7,540 bases of DNA from Acidobacteriota bacterium. Lineage in GTDB: Bacteria > Acidobacteriota > Polarisedimenticolia > J045. Location of the stretch: positions 1-7,540 of the forward strand of contig JAMOQA010000321.1 in the NCBI GenBank assembly GCA_027064265.1. Reading direction: 5' to 3'. This document shows, in pieces, positions 6,334-7,540 of this stretch. The notes beneath the pieces were generated by a model. The model saw only the letters and a list, made by a program, of their open reading frames with translations. It searched no databases and was not told the origin of the DNA. Position numbers and translations under genes: made by a program. The stretch's first letter is position 1; every line of letters begins with the position of its first letter.

Positions 6334-7540
6334 ATGGTGGAGTCGACGCCGCTCGTTCCCCCGGGAACCCACGTCCAAGCCGCCATGGTTCTCGTCGTCG
6401 ACGACGAGCCGTCCCTGCGGCGACTCCTCGCCTTCAACCTCGAGCGGGACGGCCACCGGGTCGCCACCGCGGTCAGCGGGGAGGAGGCTCTCGAACGGAT
6501 CGATGCCGAGGTCCCGGACCTGGTCCTCCTCGACCTGATGCTCCCCGGGATCGACGGGCTGGAGACCCTCTCCCGGCTCCGCCGGACCCACCCGGAGCTG
6601 CCGGTGATCGTGCTGACCGCCCACGGCTCGGTGGAGAACGCCGTCGAGGCGATGAAGCTCGGGGCCCAGGACTTCCTCACCAAGCCGTTCGACATGGACC
6701 GGCTCCGGATCGCGGTGAGGAACGCCCTCGAGATCGGGCAGCTGGCCCGGGAGGTGCGGAAGCTCCGCAGCGAGCTGGGGAGCCGCTACTCGTTCGAGGG
6801 GATCGTCGGGATCCGGGGCGGGCTCCGGGAGACCGTGCTGCTCCTCGAGAAGGTGATTCCCACCGACCTGACCGTGCTGCTCCAGGGGGAGTCCGGGACG
6901 GGGAAGGAGCTGTTCGCCCGGGCGATCCACTTCGAGGGACCGCGGAGGGAGGGGCCGTTCGTCGCGATCAACTGCGCGGCCCTGCCGGAGTCGCTCCTCG
7001 AGAGCGAGCTGTTCGGCCACGAGAAGGGGTCGTTCACCGGCGCCCACGAGGCCCGCGCCGGGAAGTTCGAGCAGGCGGACGGGGGGACGCTGCTGCTCGA
7101 CGAGATCGGCGAGCTGTCGCCGGCGGTGCAGGCGAAGCTGCTGCGGGTGCTCCAGGAGAAGACCGTGACCCGCCTCGGCGGCGACCGGCCCGTGCGCGTC
7201 GACGTCCGGATCATCGCCGCCACCAACCGGGACCTCGCCGCCCTGGTCCGGAAGGGACTCTTCCGCGAGGATCTCTACTACCGCCTCTCGGTCTTCCCCG
7301 TGACGATTCCACCCCTGCGGGAGAGGAAGGAGGACCTGCCCGAGCTGGTCGACCACCTGCTGCGGGAGGCCTGTCCGGGCGGCCGGTGCCGGATCCTGCC
7401 GGAGACGATGGAGATCCTCGAGGCCCACGAGTGGCCGGGGAACGTCCGGGAGCTCTACAACGTCCTGCGCCGTGCCCTCGTGATCGCCGGGGACGACCCG
7501 ATCGCCCCGGAGCACCTGCCTCCCTACCTGCTGGACCGGG
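6334..7540 (+). CDS. Sigma-54 (NtrC-family) response regulator, 3' partial
   Basis: This phosphorylation-controlled activator drives promoters that use sigma-54 RNA polymerase. The first 402 residues are visible, without a stop. After a 17-residue extension comes the receiver domain (about 18-135) with acidic Asp23/Asp24, phospho-acceptor Asp67 (LLDLMLPG), Thr95 and Lys117. A linker leads to the AAA+ domain (from about 152): Walker A GESGTGKE (185-192), the sigma-54 contact loop GSFTGA (232-237), Walker B LLLDEIGE (253-260), likely arginine fingers in FREDLYYRL (Arg311, Arg317) and sensor II WPGNVREL (bases 7432-7455). The contact loop has Ser where GAFTGA has Ala. The C-terminal DNA-binding domain, usually a Fis-type helix-turn-helix, lies beyond the window, so the target sites cannot be judged. 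It is transcribed divergently from the histidine kinase, its likely partner. ATG 6334 is chosen for its ribosome site; ATG 6385 is the alternative. Confidence 0.95.
   Translation, partial: MVESTPLVPPGTHVQAAMVLVVDDEPSLRRLLAFNLERDGHRVATAVSGEEALERIDAEVPDLVLLDLMLPGIDGLETLSRLRRTHPELPVIVLTAHGSVENAVEAMKLGAQDFLTKPFDMDRLRIAVRNALEIGQLAREVRKLRSELGSRYSFEGIVGIRGGLRETVLLLEKVIPTDLTVLLQGESGTGKELFARAIHFEGPRREGPFVAINCAALPESLLESELFGHEKGSFTGAHEARAGKFEQADGGTLLLDEIGELSPAVQAKLLRVLQEKTVTRLGGDRPVRVDVRIIAATNRDLAALVRKGLFREDLYYRLSVFPVTIPPLRERKEDLPELVDHLLREACPGGRCRILPETMEILEAHEWPGNVRELYNVLRRALVIAGDDPIAPEHLPPYLLDR

Noticed and set aside
4643..6538. A 631-residue plus-strand frame opposite the histidine kinase
   Set aside because: It mirrors the kinase gene, crosses the intergenic region and runs into the regulator in a wrong frame; no recognisable domain.
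6133..7515. A 460-residue minus-strand frame opposite the response regulator
   Set aside because: The plus strand carries every NtrC-family motif; this translation is repetitive and without motifs.

Overview
This is a very GC-rich window with strong G/C preference at third codon positions. It comes from a bacterium, most likely Gram-negative. The mix of an AddA-type recombination nuclease, a sigma-54 (NtrC-family) response regulator and a PAS-rich histidine kinase would fit a high-GC lineage such as the former Deltaproteobacteria or a similar phylum. That placement is inferred from gene content and base composition only and is weak. I see no phage, transposon, CRISPR or RNA gene. The window looks like ordinary core-type chromosome.

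Layout: (1) 1-2658, plus strand: the C-terminal 885 residues of an AddA/UvrD-type helicase-nuclease, whose 5' end lies before the window. (2) 2659-3015: a 357-base gap between two convergent genes, holding several strong hairpins, including an 11-bp perfect stem with the addA stop codon in its loop. (3) 3016-4440, minus strand: a complete 474-residue pyruvate kinase. (4) 4520-about 6136, minus strand: a soluble histidine kinase with two PAS domains, 79 bases upstream of pyk on the same strand. (5) About 6137-6333: a divergent regulatory region with a dense cluster of GAAC/GTTC half-sites. (6) 6334 to the window end, plus strand: a sigma-54-activating response regulator (receiver plus AAA+), cut off before its DNA-binding domain.

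The kinase and the regulator sit head to head and are most simply read as a cognate two-component pair sharing one control region. Phosphoryl transfer would run from His347 of the kinase (numbered from the longest open form) to Asp67 of the regulator, which would then activate RNA polymerase carrying sigma-54. Their signal and target genes cannot be read from the window. Pyruvate kinase may be partly cotranscribed with the kinase gene, though a stem-loop and an AT-rich block lie between them. AddA is a DNA-repair enzyme with no evident link to the rest.

No clearly novel system is visible. The points most worth a second look are the half-site cluster between the two divergent signalling genes, the stop-codon hairpin of addA, and sequence marks that predict a K+-independent pyruvate kinase.
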